A stretch of 64,000 bases of DNA from Caldilineaceae bacterium (GCA_019637685.1 JAHBVF010000011.1:62001-126000); one strand, 5' to 3'; shown: positions 7,750 through 15,797, numbered from the stretch's first letter. Notes: generated by a model from the letters alone, not told the origin. Numbers and translations: made by a program.

Positions 7750-8169
7750 CTACCAATCGTCATCCATATCATCAAACGCAACCGCATCGAGGAACCCCTC
7801 TTTACCCTCTTTCAGGGTTTCCCGCACTTCGTCCTCGATTGTCTGCTCGATGCGACCGCTTTCTGCCATAAATTTGAAGAATTTGCGAAAGGACGCCATA
7901 TGGCTGCGGGTCGATGTGGGAGAAGCCCACAGGGCTTTGCGGGGAAACCACTCCAAAAGGAAACCGTGGACATCGCTGTTCTCCGCCTCGTCCAGGTTTT
8001 GGAGTGGCTCGTAGTAGACCAGATATTCTGCGAAGAACTCCATATTCTGGCAATGGCTTTTGACCGTCTTCTCCGAAAGTCTGCTCTTTTCCAGCCACGC
8101 CTGAAACGCCTCCAGGATCGGCTGGTTGACCGCCCGGATTTCTTCTACTTCCTTTTCGTAGTCATCCAT
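7750..8169 (-). CDS. Core-binding-domain-only tyrosine recombinase-like protein
   Basis: The product has 139 residues. About residues 10-105 look like the SAM-like N-terminal core-binding domain of phage integrases ('FQAWLEKSRLSEKTVKSHCQN ... FLLEWFPRKALWASPTSTRSHMASFRKFFKFM', quoted in part). The catalytic domain with Arg/His/Tyr is absent and there is no downstream continuation. The acidic C-terminus ends DDMDDDW. Similar short proteins exist in archaea and bacteria, without assigned function as far as I recall. It lies between the toxin-antitoxin pair and hsdR, all on the minus strand, so it is probably part of the defence island. A DNA-binding role is inferred only. Confidence 0.65.
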   Translation of the reverse strand: MDDYEKEVEEIRAVNQPILEAFQAWLEKSRLSEKTVKSHCQNMEFFAEYLVYYEPLQNLDEAENSDVHGFLLEWFPRKALWASPTSTRSHMASFRKFFKFMAESGRIEQTIEDEVRETLKEGKEGFLDAVAFDDMDDDW

Positions 8170-8389
8170 CGTTGTTCTCCTGTTGTTGTTCTGAAAATAG
8201 CCAGATTGTATACACGGATAAGAGGGAACACGGCGGCGTCCTGAGCCTATCGAAGGGATTCAATCTGCAAAAATCTGCGTCATCTGCGCAATCTGCGTTC
8301 CGAACTTCATTGCTATCGCTGTCGACCGGTCGTGTCGCCTGCCCTGAAAAAAGGCTTCTATCCGTGTATACAAACTTCCCACCCCTGGC
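8170..8389. repeat. Intergenic repeat cluster between hsdR and the recombinase-like gene
   Basis: There is no gene. TTGTATACACGGAT (about 8206-8219) and its inverse ATCCGTGTATACAA (about 8358-8371) face each other about 140 bases apart. Between them are 'AATCTGC' words and a CCTGAAAAAAGG string. The CCTGAAAAAAGGCTT word recurs inverted near 12584-12600, beside another ATCCGTGTATACAA. The arrangement suggests a second MITE-like unit or a composite dispersed repeat. Confidence 0.45.
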
Positions 8390-11300
8390 TCAAAAACCCC
8401 GCACCCCAGACGCCTGATACTTCTTGAAATTCTCCGCCTGCTCGAAAATCTCCTTGTACACCTCGTCCCGGTCCACGGGCGGGTAGCCGTTCTCGGCCAG
8501 GAGGAGTATCAGGTCCACCTTCAGTTCGGCTTTGATGTCCTCCCGCCGACTCCAATCGGTGTACTGGGCTTTGTCATCCACGATGACTTTGACTTTGCGG
8601 GCCAGGGCCAGGAGCTTCTCCTCCGGGTAGACAAAATCGTACTTGACCGTCAGCGCTTTGAGGATGTCGTAGAACGCCTTCTCCTCGAAGTCGATCCCCA
8701 GCTCGGCGAAGGAGGCCCGCTCCTTTTGGATGGCGTGGTAGAGGTCGATGATCTCCTCGGTGAAGTCGTCCAGCACTTCGCTGCGCAGGACGTCCTGCTC
8801 CCGGCGCTCGTTGTAGCGCTCCACCAGGGCCTTGAACTGGGCGGAAAAGTCGATGCCCTTGAGCCGGTTGACCTTGCGGAACTCATCAATCGCTTTGGTC
8901 AGCAACTGTTGCAGCAGTTTGATGCGGGTGTGGGGCAGCTTGATTTTGGCGATCTTGGCCAGATAGTCCGGATCGAAGATGTCCACCTGGGCCGTGTCGC
9001 CCTGGCCCAGCTTGAAAATCTCCTCCACCCCGTCGCTCTGCAGGGCCGCGCTGATCATCCGCCGCACCGCCGCGTTCATCTGCACCAGGTCCGGGGCGTC
9101 GCCTTTGGTCAGCTTGAAGACAATCGAACGCACGGCCAGATAGAAGTGGAGGTGATCCCGCTCGGCCTGGGTGAAGGCGTCGCTGCCCACGCAGATGTCG
9201 TAGGCCGCCTTCATCCGTTTGGCCAAGAACATAAAACGCTTCTCCAGTTCGTCGGTGATCTGCACATATTCCGCGGCCCGGTTGAGGCACTCCAGTTGTT
9301 GCAGGGGAGCGCCGTGGAAATAGGCGCGGCTGTCGAAGCGGTGGAAGATGGCCCGCATCAGGTCCAAATGATCCCGCACCACTACCACCGAACGGCTGAT
9401 CTCCTCGAAGTTGGCCGTGTCGGCCTGGGCGTAGTGGGCCAGGGCCAGGTTCATCTGCTTTTTGATGCCGATGTAATCGACGATCAGCCCCTTCTCCTTC
9501 TGTTGAAATTTGCGGTTGACCCGGGAAATCGTCTGGATCAGATTGTGGCGCTGGACCGGTTTGTCGATGTACATTGTGTCCAGAAAGGGCACGTCGAAGC
9601 CCGTAAGCCACATATCCACCACAATCGCGATTTTGAAGTTGGATTTGGCGTTTTTGAACTGGCGGTCCAGCTCCTTGCGCTGCTCTTGGCTGCCCAGCAT
9701 TGTGTAGAGCGCGGGTTCGTCGTCCTGGCTGCGGGTCATCACCAGTTTGATGCGCTCTATGGGCAGAATCTCCTTCTGCTCCTGGGCGCTGAGTTCCTCC
9801 CCCTCGGCGCAGAGCCGCAACTCGGCCCAGGCCGGGCGCAGGGCGATCACCTCTTTGTAGAATGCATAGGCGATGGGACGGCTGCTGGCGACAAACATCG
9901 CCTTGCCCGCCACTGTCGCCCCTTCGGCGACGCGAGCCTCGTAGTGGGCCACAAAATCCGCGGCCAATGCCCGCAGCCGCTGGGGATCGCCGAGGATTGT
10001 GGTCATCTTCAGGTTGGCCTGTTTGCTGGCCTCGATGGCGTAATCGTTGGCCCCCTGCTCCGCGGCCTGGGCGTAGTAGCCTTCGATCTCCGCCAATTTG
10101 TCGTTGTCCAGCAGCACTTTGGCCGCCCGGCCTTCGTAGACAATCCGCACAGTAATCTCGTCGGCCACCGATTCGGTCATTGTATAGGCGTCCACCACCG
10201 GGCCGAAGACATCCAGGGTGGCGTCGATAGGCGTGCCGGTGAAGCCCACGTAGGTGGCGTTGGGCAGGCCGTCATGCAGATATTTGGCAAAGCCGAAGGT
10301 GCGCACCACCCCTTCCGCTGTGACCCGCACCTTCTGGTCCAGATTGACCTGGCTGCGGTGGGCCTCGTCGGAGATGCAGATGACATTCGTGCGTTGGCTG
10401 AGCAGTTCCGTATCTTCTGTGAATTTGTGGATGGTGGTCAGAAAGACGCCGCCGCTGGCCCGCTCCTTCAGCAGTTCCCGCAGGTGTGCCCGGCTCTCCA
10501 CGCTGACCACCGCGTCGTCGCCGATGAAGTTTTTGCCGTTGACAAAGAGGCGGGAAAGCTGGTCGTCCAGGTCTGTGCGGTCGGTGATGAGGACGATTGT
10601 GGGGCTGGCCAGGGCCACGCTCTTCATCAACAGCCGGGTCAGAAAGAGCATTGTGTAGCTCTTGCCACAGCCGGTCGCGCCAAAATAGGTGCCCCCTTTG
10701 CCGTCGCCCCCGGGCTGGCGGTGGGCCAGAATGTGGGCGTAGAGTTTGGTGGCCGCGTAGTATTGGGGATAGCGGCAGAGAATCTTCTCCTCCTGGCGGG
10801 AGGAGTCGGGGAAATAGACAAAGTTGCGGATTACGTCTATGAGCGTTCGGGGGTTGAATAGCCCGGCGATCAGCGTGTAGAGGGAGTTTATGCCGTCGGC
10901 GTCACCCTCACCCCCGGCCCCTCTCCCAGCGGGAGAGGGGGGCAAGAAGCTCCTCTCCTCTTCAGAAAAATCGGGGTGAGGGTCTAAACTCCTCTCCTCC
11001 TCGGAGATGCGGGAGTGAGCGTCTAAGCTCCTCTCCTCCTCGGAGATGCGGGAGTGAGCGTCTAAGCTCCTCTCCCCTTGGGAGAGGCGGGGGTGAGGGT
11101 CAGGGTCACCCTTATAGGCGTTAATCTGCTCCAAGACCGCTATAGGATCGTCCATGAACTGCTTGTTCTCGAAACGGAGGATATGGAATCCTAAGGAACG
11201 CAAGTAGGCATCACGTTTTTTGTCTTTCTTTGCCTGGGCTTCTTCGAAATGAATCCCTCCGTCGAGTTCAATTACCAGTTTCAACTCGTTGCAGAAAAAA

Positions 11301-12298
11301 TCGACGATATAAAGACCGATCTGGTGCTGCCGTCTGAACTTTAGACCAGCCAACTGGCGATTCCGCAGCAAACCCCACATCATTTCTTCAGCAGGCGTTT
11401 GCTTCTGCCGCAATTCACGCGCTCTATCTTTTAGTCCAGAGAAATTGAAATTTCCACGATAGTTTATACCCTCACCCCCGCCTCTCCCAAGGGGAGAGGA
11501 GCCAAAAACTCCCCTCTCCCGCTGGGAGAGGGGTTGGGGGTGAGGGTCTAGGGAGAGGCGGGGGTGAGGGTGCGGGTGGCTATCCACCTTCCGCCAGGCA
11601 TAGAAAAACTCATACGGAGCAAAGAACGACCCCGCTTTATTGTTCACCCCGTCGCTGATGACGCAGAGGGCGTTGTATTTGAAGAGTTCGGGGATGTCCC
11701 GGCGGTAGCGGACGGTCAATTGCTCGTAGGCGTTGTGGATGGTGGCGTCCTCGCGGATGGCGCTCTTGAATTCAAAGACGACCAGGGGCAGGCCGTTGAT
11801 GTAGAGAATGGCGTCGGGGATGCGCTTCTCTGTGCCGACGATCTCCAGTTGGCTGACGACTTTGCAGATGTTGCCGCCGGTGCGGTAGTCGCCTTTCTGC
11901 TCGGCCAGGGCGGGGGCCACAATCTGGGGGACCTGGTCCGGCTGGGGCTGGCGAAAGGCCACCAGCGCCGAGTAGTCGATCAACTGGACGTAGAGGTCTT
12001 TCTGCGCCCGGTCCTCCCGTTTGAGCAGCAGGCCATCGGCCACCAGCTTCAGAATGGCCCGGTTGCTGGCGTAGAGATCAGCGCTGGAATAGGCCGTCAA
12101 CTGGCGGATCACCGCCTCGATTTCACCGGGGGTGATGCTGTCGGTCGCGTAGCGCCGAGCCAGAAAGGCGCGCAGATCCGCCGGGATCAGCACCTCATCG
12201 GGCTGACGGGGGATACTTTCGCCGGGCACGTGGGGGTAGCCCTGGGCGGCCAGGAGGTCGAGGATGGCGGCTTCCAGTTGGGCTTCGCTAAATTTCAT
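8390..12298 (-). CDS. hsdR: Type I restriction enzyme R subunit with in-frame DUF559 nuclease insert
   Basis: HsdR is the ATP-driven translocase and nuclease subunit of the type I complex (R2M2S1). Order in the 1302 residues: a PD-(D/E)XK nuclease near residues 140-185 ('RIPDAIL...VVFEFKS'); an insert at about 240-470; a superfamily 2 helicase with a Walker A variant GATGCGKS near 544 and the DEAH box near 643; motif VI-like 'QTISRVNRKF'; and a helical C-terminal domain. Without the insert the length would be about 1070, normal for HsdR. The insert joins the nuclease and helicase parts at a position that is a short loop in relatives. ATG 12298 (MKFSEAQ) has GGAGAAC upstream; the longer frame to 12367 is not used. 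It is separated from hsdS by a MITE-like element. Confidence 0.95.
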   Translation of the reverse strand: MKFSEAQLEAAILDLLAAQGYPHVPGESIPRQPDEVLIPADLRAFLARRYATDSITPGEIEAVIRQLTAYSSADLYASNRAILKLVADGLLLKREDRAQKDLYVQLIDYSALVAFRQPQPDQVPQIVAPALAEQKGDYRTGGNICKVVSQLEIVGTEKRIPDAILYINGLPLVVFEFKSAIREDATIHNAYEQLTVRYRRDIPELFKYNALCVISDGVNNKAGSFFAPYEFFYAWRKVDSHPHPHPRLSLDPHPQPLSQRERGVFGSSPLGRGGGEGINYRGNFNFSGLKDRARELRQKQTPAEEMMWGLLRNRQLAGLKFRRQHQIGLYIVDFFCNELKLVIELDGGIHFEEAQAKKDKKRDAYLRSLGFHILRFENKQFMDDPIAVLEQINAYKGDPDPHPRLSQGERSLDAHSRISEEERSLDAHSRISEEERSLDPHPDFSEEERSFLPPSPAGRGAGGEGDADGINSLYTLIAGLFNPRTLIDVIRNFVYFPDSSRQEEKILCRYPQYYAATKLYAHILAHRQPGGDGKGGTYFGATGCGKSYTMLFLTRLLMKSVALASPTIVLITDRTDLDDQLSRLFVNGKNFIGDDAVVSVESRAHLRELLKERASGGVFLTTIHKFTEDTELLSQRTNVICISDEAHRSQVNLDQKVRVTAEGVVRTFGFAKYLHDGLPNATYVGFTGTPIDATLDVFGPVVDAYTMTESVADEITVRIVYEGRAAKVLLDNDKLAEIEGYYAQAAEQGANDYAIEASKQANLKMTTILGDPQRLRALAADFVAHYEARVAEGATVAGKAMFVASSRPIAYAFYKEVIALRPAWAELRLCAEGEELSAQEQKEILPIERIKLVMTRSQDDEPALYTMLGSQEQRKELDRQFKNAKSNFKIAIVVDMWLTGFDVPFLDTMYIDKPVQRHNLIQTISRVNRKFQQKEKGLIVDYIGIKKQMNLALAHYAQADTANFEEISRSVVVVRDHLDLMRAIFHRFDSRAYFHGAPLQQLECLNRAAEYVQITDELEKRFMFLAKRMKAAYDICVGSDAFTQAERDHLHFYLAVRSIVFKLTKGDAPDLVQMNAAVRRMISAALQSDGVEEIFKLGQGDTAQVDIFDPDYLAKIAKIKLPHTRIKLLQQLLTKAIDEFRKVNRLKGIDFSAQFKALVERYNERREQDVLRSEVLDDFTEEIIDLYHAIQKERASFAELGIDFEEKAFYDILKALTVKYDFVYPEEKLLALARKVKVIVDDKAQYTDWSRREDIKAELKVDLILLLAENGYPPVDRDEVYKEIFEQAENFKKYQASGVRGF
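10890..11583 (-). mobile_element. DUF559 (Vsr-like) nuclease cassette flanked by CCCTCACCCC repeats, in frame within hsdR
   Basis: About 230 codons of hsdR are foreign to the family. Both flanks (about 10903-11110 and 11469-11573) are made of CCCTCACCCCC / GGGAGAGGGG words that translate as HPHPRLS..ERS and HPQPLSQRERG. Between them (about 11112-11465) lies a full-length DUF559 domain: 'LRQKQTPAEEMMWGLLRNRQ', 'KFRRQHQIGLYIVDFF', 'KLVIELDGGIHF', 'RDAYLRSLGFHILRFEN'. This is the PD-(D/E)XK Vsr-like fold, with the catalytic Asp in YIVDF and acidic residues in IELDG all present. The whole unit keeps the hsdR frame open. I infer that it moved in as a unit. Confidence 0.8.
10983..11060 (-). repeat. 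39-bp tandem repeat (13 codons) inside the hsdR insert
   Basis: Two almost identical 39-bp units (10983-11021 and 11022-11060, differing at about one base) each encode SLDAHSRISEEER. Diverged partial units lie on either side ('SLDPHPDFSEEER', 'DPHPRLSQGER'). The repeat length is a multiple of three, so the array expands without breaking hsdR. The near-identity suggests recent duplication. Confidence 0.8.
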
Positions 12299-12373
12299 GC
12301 CAGTTCTCCATGCGACGGGTTGCGCCACGGGGGATGAAATTTTGTATACACGGATCGGAAGGAACACAGATTT

Positions 12374-12535
12374 GTAACTATTCAGCCATAAGCCAGCCGG
12401 TTAGCAAACGTCGGTTGAGTAGCCTGGGGCTGTTTCCAGGCGTATCGAAACCAGTTTGCGGGTCTACCCGCTTTGGTTTCGATACGGCCACATACTGCCG
12501 TGGCCTACTCAACCGGCGCTGGCCTGAATAGTCAC
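12374..12535. mobile_element. 162-bp MITE-like element with terminal repeats and 8-bp target duplication
   Basis: The terminal inverted repeats are GTAACTATTCAG (12374-12385) and CTGAATAGTCAC (12524-12535), one mismatch in 12, extended by GCCAGC/GCTGGC further in. The element is flanked directly by ACAGATTT at 12366-12373 and again at 12536-12543, an 8-bp target-site duplication. The 102-bp core (12413-12514) is a palindromic cloverleaf made of two inverted GGTTGAGTAG-hairpin-CGTATCGAAACC half units. There is no coding capacity. A near-identical inverted copy lies at 1-143. Confidence 0.8.
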
Positions 12536-12640
12536 ACAGATTTTTATTAATCCGTGTTCTCTTTTATCCGTGTATACAAGCCTTTTTTCAGGGCAGTTAT
12601 CCACGCCCGCTTGGGCACAACCAATGATGAAAATGGACGG

Positions 12641-12681
12641 CAGACCGCAGACCGCAACTCGCAACTCGCAACTCGCAACTC
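12641..12681. repeat. Heptanucleotide tandem repeats CAGACCG and GCAACTC
   Basis: CAGACCG occurs twice in tandem (12641-12654), followed directly by four tandem GCAACTC units (12654-12681), ending 7 bases before the hsdS stop codon on the minus strand. Heptamer arrays of this kind also occur at 30630-30704 and 62323-62350. Confidence 0.8.
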
Positions 12682-12688
12682 GCTACTT

Positions 12689-14059
12689 TCACGCCAGGGC
12701 CTCCTCGGCCAGGGCTGCGGCGTCGGGGATGCGCAGATCGCCGGAGATGAGTTTGGGCAGGAGGGTGTCGCGCAGTGTGGCGATCTGATTTGTGTTTTCT
12801 ACGCAGCTTACAATTTTTCGATGGATTGCTTCGACCTGTGCGTTGAAAAGGGACGGTGCATTTTCGTTTGGTTTTAGAAATGGGATCGGTTTGAAGTTTC
12901 TTTTGCTGATTTCAAGAAAAGTGCTCCCATTCGCTCTCTCTACGATTTTTTCCATATTTGAACGCAGCCAACTCAACAGAAACATTGGCTGATAGGTCTC
13001 GTTTTTTAGCAGCGCAATAATTCCCTGATTGACAGTTACGGGTGTTTCGGCAATGGCGAGATAGCCGATTGGCGCACGGGAAGACATCAACAGTGTGCCT
13101 TTGGGCAGGATGCCAGAACTGACTTTTTGTGCCCCCAAATCAGTCAGATAGCGCTCCGTATCCAATAGAACAAGCGAATCCAATTTGGACATATCTTTCG
13201 GCGTGCAAAATGGGTGGATTCCATCCCAGAACAGTCCATTTTTTGTGCTGGGAGTTCCTCCGCCTACGGCAGTCACTTCATCGCCAATTGTACTCACTTC
13301 CCACCCCGCCGGAATCCACCCCAATGCCTCGCTGCGTTGAAAAGCCGCCGGGAACGCCTGGGCCGCTTCCCGGTTGGCTGTGCCATCGGCCAGGGCCTGG
13401 CTGCGCAGGTCGGCCCGCTCCGCCAATTCGTCGGGGAGGGGATTGCCCGCGGCCAGGGCGTTGTCGATCACTGGGTCGAAGTCCACAAACCAGCTTTGGA
13501 AGAGGGCCTGGGCCATGCCTTCCAGAGTGGCGTTCATACGCCGGTTCAGTTCGATTTTGTCGTCCAGGCAGCCGAGGATGTGGGCGATGGCTTTTTGTTC
13601 GGGGAAGGGTGGGAGGGGAATGCTCAGTTTCTTCGCCGCGCCAACATTGAAGTGTTGCTGAACAGCCCCTACGAGATGAGCGTTTATGTGGTGTATCGCT
13701 GCCGAGTTCAGATAATACGCCAAAAAGCGTTTATCCAATTTCGGTCCTGGCCGTACGATTACGAGATCAGAACAGTTGGCTTCTTCAATAGTATCAGGGA
13801 TTATACTCGCAGTTCCAGGCTTGCCGGTCCGAACGATTACGACATCGCCTGGATGCAAAGATGACTTCGCAATTTTCTCGTGAAACTGACGTGAAATATA
13901 TTTCATGTCATCCCAGAGGATTCGATACGGGGCAACATTCTTGGAGCGAAAGAATGGAATACCGTCCTCCACATATTCTGAAGCCATTGATCCTACGAAG
14001 CCAACAGTGACTTCATCGGCTAATTCCTCAAGTAGCGTTTCCGGCCATTCACTCTCCAT
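12689..14059 (-). CDS. hsdS: Type I restriction-modification specificity subunit S
   Basis: HsdS sets the DNA target of both methylation and restriction. The 456 residues show the usual two halves, each with a target recognition domain followed by a conserved helical spacer. TRD1 ends at 'IPLPPFPEQKAIAHILGCLDDKIE' (quoted in parts, near residues 148-172). TRD2 follows 'GWIPAGWEVSTIGDEV' (near 250) and ends in a helix with 'QVEAIHRKIVSCVENTNQIATLRDTLLPKLISGDL', a standard HsdS ending. Each TRD recognises one half of a bipartite asymmetric site; the site itself cannot be read from sequence. The start overlaps the end of hsdM by 11 bases, showing translational coupling. Confidence 0.94.
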   Translation of the reverse strand: MESEWPETLLEELADEVTVGFVGSMASEYVEDGIPFFRSKNVAPYRILWDDMKYISRQFHEKIAKSSLHPGDVVIVRTGKPGTASIIPDTIEEANCSDLVIVRPGPKLDKRFLAYYLNSAAIHHINAHLVGAVQQHFNVGAAKKLSIPLPPFPEQKAIAHILGCLDDKIELNRRMNATLEGMAQALFQSWFVDFDPVIDNALAAGNPLPDELAERADLRSQALADGTANREAAQAFPAAFQRSEALGWIPAGWEVSTIGDEVTAVGGGTPSTKNGLFWDGIHPFCTPKDMSKLDSLVLLDTERYLTDLGAQKVSSGILPKGTLLMSSRAPIGYLAIAETPVTVNQGIIALLKNETYQPMFLLSWLRSNMEKIVERANGSTFLEISKRNFKPIPFLKPNENAPSLFNAQVEAIHRKIVSCVENTNQIATLRDTLLPKLISGDLRIPDAAALAEEALA

Positions 14060-15740
14060 AGCCCAAAACCTCCAAATTCTGCCGAATCACCCCATCCAGC
14101 CGGGCCGCCTCGGCCATCTGGGCGTAGAGGGTCTGGCTCATCTCCTCCATTTTGGTCTCAAAGGGGATGCCGTCGTCCTCCACATCCGCCGCGCCCACAT
14201 AGCGCCCCGGGGTCAGCACAAAGTCGTGGCTGGCGATCTCCTCTAGCGTGGCGGCTTTGCAGAAGCCCGGTTCGTCTTTATAACCCTCACCCCCGCCTCT
14301 CCCAGAGGGAGAGGAGCCATTAACTCCCCTCTCCCCTTGGGAGAGGGGCTGGGGGTGAGGGCCACTAACTCCCCTCTCCCCTTGGGAGAGGGGCTGGGGG
14401 TGAGGGCCTCGCCAGGCGTGATATACCCCCGCAATCAATCTAATGTCGTCGTCGGTCAGCTCCTTCTGGGTGCGGCTGATCATCGACCCCAGCTTGCGGG
14501 CGTCGATAAAAAGGGTCTCCCCGGCCCGGTTCCTGTAGCCTCTCGCTTCGTCCGCCCGCTTGCTTTTGGTCAAAAACCAGAGACAGACCGGAATCTGGGT
14601 GGTGTAGAAAAGTTGGCCGGGCAGGGCAATCATACAGTCCACCAGATCGTTCTCCACCAGCTTGCGGCGGATGGCCCCCTCGCCGCTGGTGTTGGTGGAC
14701 ATAGAGCCGTTGGCCAGCACAAAGCCTGCCACCCCCTGGGCCGAGAGCTTGGAAACCATATGCAGAATCCAGGCGTAGTTGGCGTTGCCCGTGGGCGGGG
14801 TCTCGTAGCCGTCCCAGCGGGGGTCGTCGGTCAGCTCGTCCGCGGCCCGCCAGCCTTTCATATTGAAGGGCGGGTTGGCCAGAATGTAGTCGGCCTTCAG
14901 GTCCGGGTGCTGATCCCGGAAAAAGGTGTCCGCGGGCAGGTCGCCCAGGTTGGCCGACAGCCCGCGCACAGCCAGATTCATCTTGGCCAGTTTGTAGGTG
15001 GTGGCCGTATACTCCTGGCCGTAGACGGAGATGTCTTTGGTGTTGCCGTGGTGGCTGCGCACAAATTTGAGCGACTGCACAAACATCCCCCCGGAGCCGC
15101 AGCAGGGGTCATAGATTGTGCCCCGGTAGGGTTCGATCATCTCCGCAAGCAGATTGACCACACATTTGGGGGTGTAGAATTCGCCCCCCAGCTTGCCTTC
15201 CGAGGCGGCAAACTTGCCCAGAAAATACTCGTAGACCCGGCCCACCACATCCTCTTGCGCGTCCGCCCCCTGATCTCCAATCGTGTCGATGTTGTTGATG
15301 GCGTCGATCAGCGCGGCCAGTTTGCTGCTCTCCAGCCCCAGCCGGGAAAAGTAGTTGTCGGGCAGCGCGCCCCGCAAAGAGGCGTTGCTCTTTTCCACAT
15401 CGGCCAGGGCCGTGTCGATTTTGATGGCGATGTCCGCCTGCTTGGCCTGCTGCTGGATGTAGGACCAGCGGGAGGTTTCGGGCAGATAGAAGACGTTGCG
15501 CATTGTGTAGAACTCCACCATCTCCGCGTACTTCTCCCGTCCCTCGGCCAGCAGCTCGGCCCGGCGCCCCTCAAACTTGTCCGAGACAAACTTCAGGAAG
15601 ATCAGACTGAGGACGACGTGCTTGTATTCCGACGACTCCACACTGCCTCGCAGCCGGTTGGCCGACTCCCACAGGGATTCCTCGAAGCCTTTGTCCGTAA
15701 AGCCTTTGTCGTTATTGGCGGTTGTCTGTGGCTGGGCCAT
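14049..15740 (-). CDS. hsdM: Type I restriction-modification methyltransferase subunit M, with in-frame repeat insert
   Basis: HsdM is an N6-adenine methyltransferase acting with HsdS. The 563 residues contain a helical N-terminal domain ('ESLWESANRLRGSVESSEYK'), the S-adenosylmethionine motif I DPCCGSGGMF, and catalytic motif IV NPPF (in 'ANPPFNMKGW'). The C-terminal part has 'ATLEEIASHDFVLTPGRYVG'. Between 'GVYHAWRG' and 'EGYKDEPGFCKAATLEEI' about 41 residues of PHPQPLSQGERG repeats are inserted, at a place that is a short loop in relatives. ATG 15740 (MAQPQTT) with AGGAG 5 bases upstream is chosen. The open frame continues to 16013, but that part reads through a hairpin repeat and is not HsdM-like. 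The catalytic motifs are intact. Confidence 0.94.
   Translation of the reverse strand: MAQPQTTANNDKGFTDKGFEESLWESANRLRGSVESSEYKHVVLSLIFLKFVSDKFEGRRAELLAEGREKYAEMVEFYTMRNVFYLPETSRWSYIQQQAKQADIAIKIDTALADVEKSNASLRGALPDNYFSRLGLESSKLAALIDAINNIDTIGDQGADAQEDVVGRVYEYFLGKFAASEGKLGGEFYTPKCVVNLLAEMIEPYRGTIYDPCCGSGGMFVQSLKFVRSHHGNTKDISVYGQEYTATTYKLAKMNLAVRGLSANLGDLPADTFFRDQHPDLKADYILANPPFNMKGWRAADELTDDPRWDGYETPPTGNANYAWILHMVSKLSAQGVAGFVLANGSMSTNTSGEGAIRRKLVENDLVDCMIALPGQLFYTTQIPVCLWFLTKSKRADEARGYRNRAGETLFIDARKLGSMISRTQKELTDDDIRLIAGVYHAWRGPHPQPLSQGERGVSGPHPQPLSQGERGVNGSSPSGRGGGEGYKDEPGFCKAATLEEIASHDFVLTPGRYVGAADVEDDGIPFETKMEEMSQTLYAQMAEAARLDGVIRQNLEVLGYGE
14283..14406. repeat. CCCTCACCCC-type repeat inserted in frame in hsdM
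   Basis: Three units of CCCTCACCCCC...GGGAGAGGGG text are present. The last two (about 14324-14365 and 14368-14406) are nearly identical direct repeats of the kind CTCCCCTTGGGAGAGGGGCT, each able to form a CTCCCC/GGGGAG hairpin. Translated on the minus strand they give PHPQPLSQGERGV. It is the same family and orientation relative to the gene as in hsdR. Confidence 0.85.
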
Positions 15741-15765
15741 AGGTCTCCTGCTTGGGGGGGTGGGA

Positions 15766-15797
15766 GAAGTTCGACTTTTCAGAAAAAGTCGAACTTC
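15766..15797. repeat. Dispersed hairpin GAAGTTCGACTTTT (copy 1)
   Basis: GAAGTTCGACTTTT, a short loop and AAAAAGTCGAACTTC form a near-perfect 14-15 bp hairpin directly upstream of hsdM. Further copies lie at 17945-17980 and 31153-31187. The A/T-rich loop side would also work as a bidirectional terminator. Confidence 0.8.

Larger units (their letters stand above)
12299..12688. repeat. hsdS-hsdR intergenic region filled with nested repeats
   Basis: This 390-bp gap splits the restriction-modification genes. It has an outer inverted pair TTGTATACACGGAT (about 12344-12357) and ATCCGTGTATACAA (about 12576-12589). Inside that pair is the MITE-like element at 12374-12535 with its 8-bp duplications. 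A 'GGGCACAACCAATGATGAAAA' tail near 12612 and heptamer arrays at 12641-12681 follow. I see no gene. Confidence 0.6.

Noticed and set aside
8726..10861. 711-codon open frame on the plus strand
   Set aside because: It is antisense to hsdR, with no family resemblance.
10903..11110. CRISPR-like repeats
   Set aside because: The repeats are contiguous, translated and without unique spacers; no cas gene is present.
10890..11583. Intein or intron in hsdR
   Set aside because: The insert lacks intein splicing blocks (no N-terminal Cys/Ser junction, no HN at the end) and no intron-like RNA structure is evident. The frame is simply continuous.
1..12535. Composite transposon bounded by the two inverted elements
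   Set aside because: No transposase lies between them and the interval holds ordinary genes (cyclase, MFS protein). Two independent insertions are more likely.
12641..12681. CRISPR-like array
   Set aside because: The units are 7 bp in direct tandem with no spacers.
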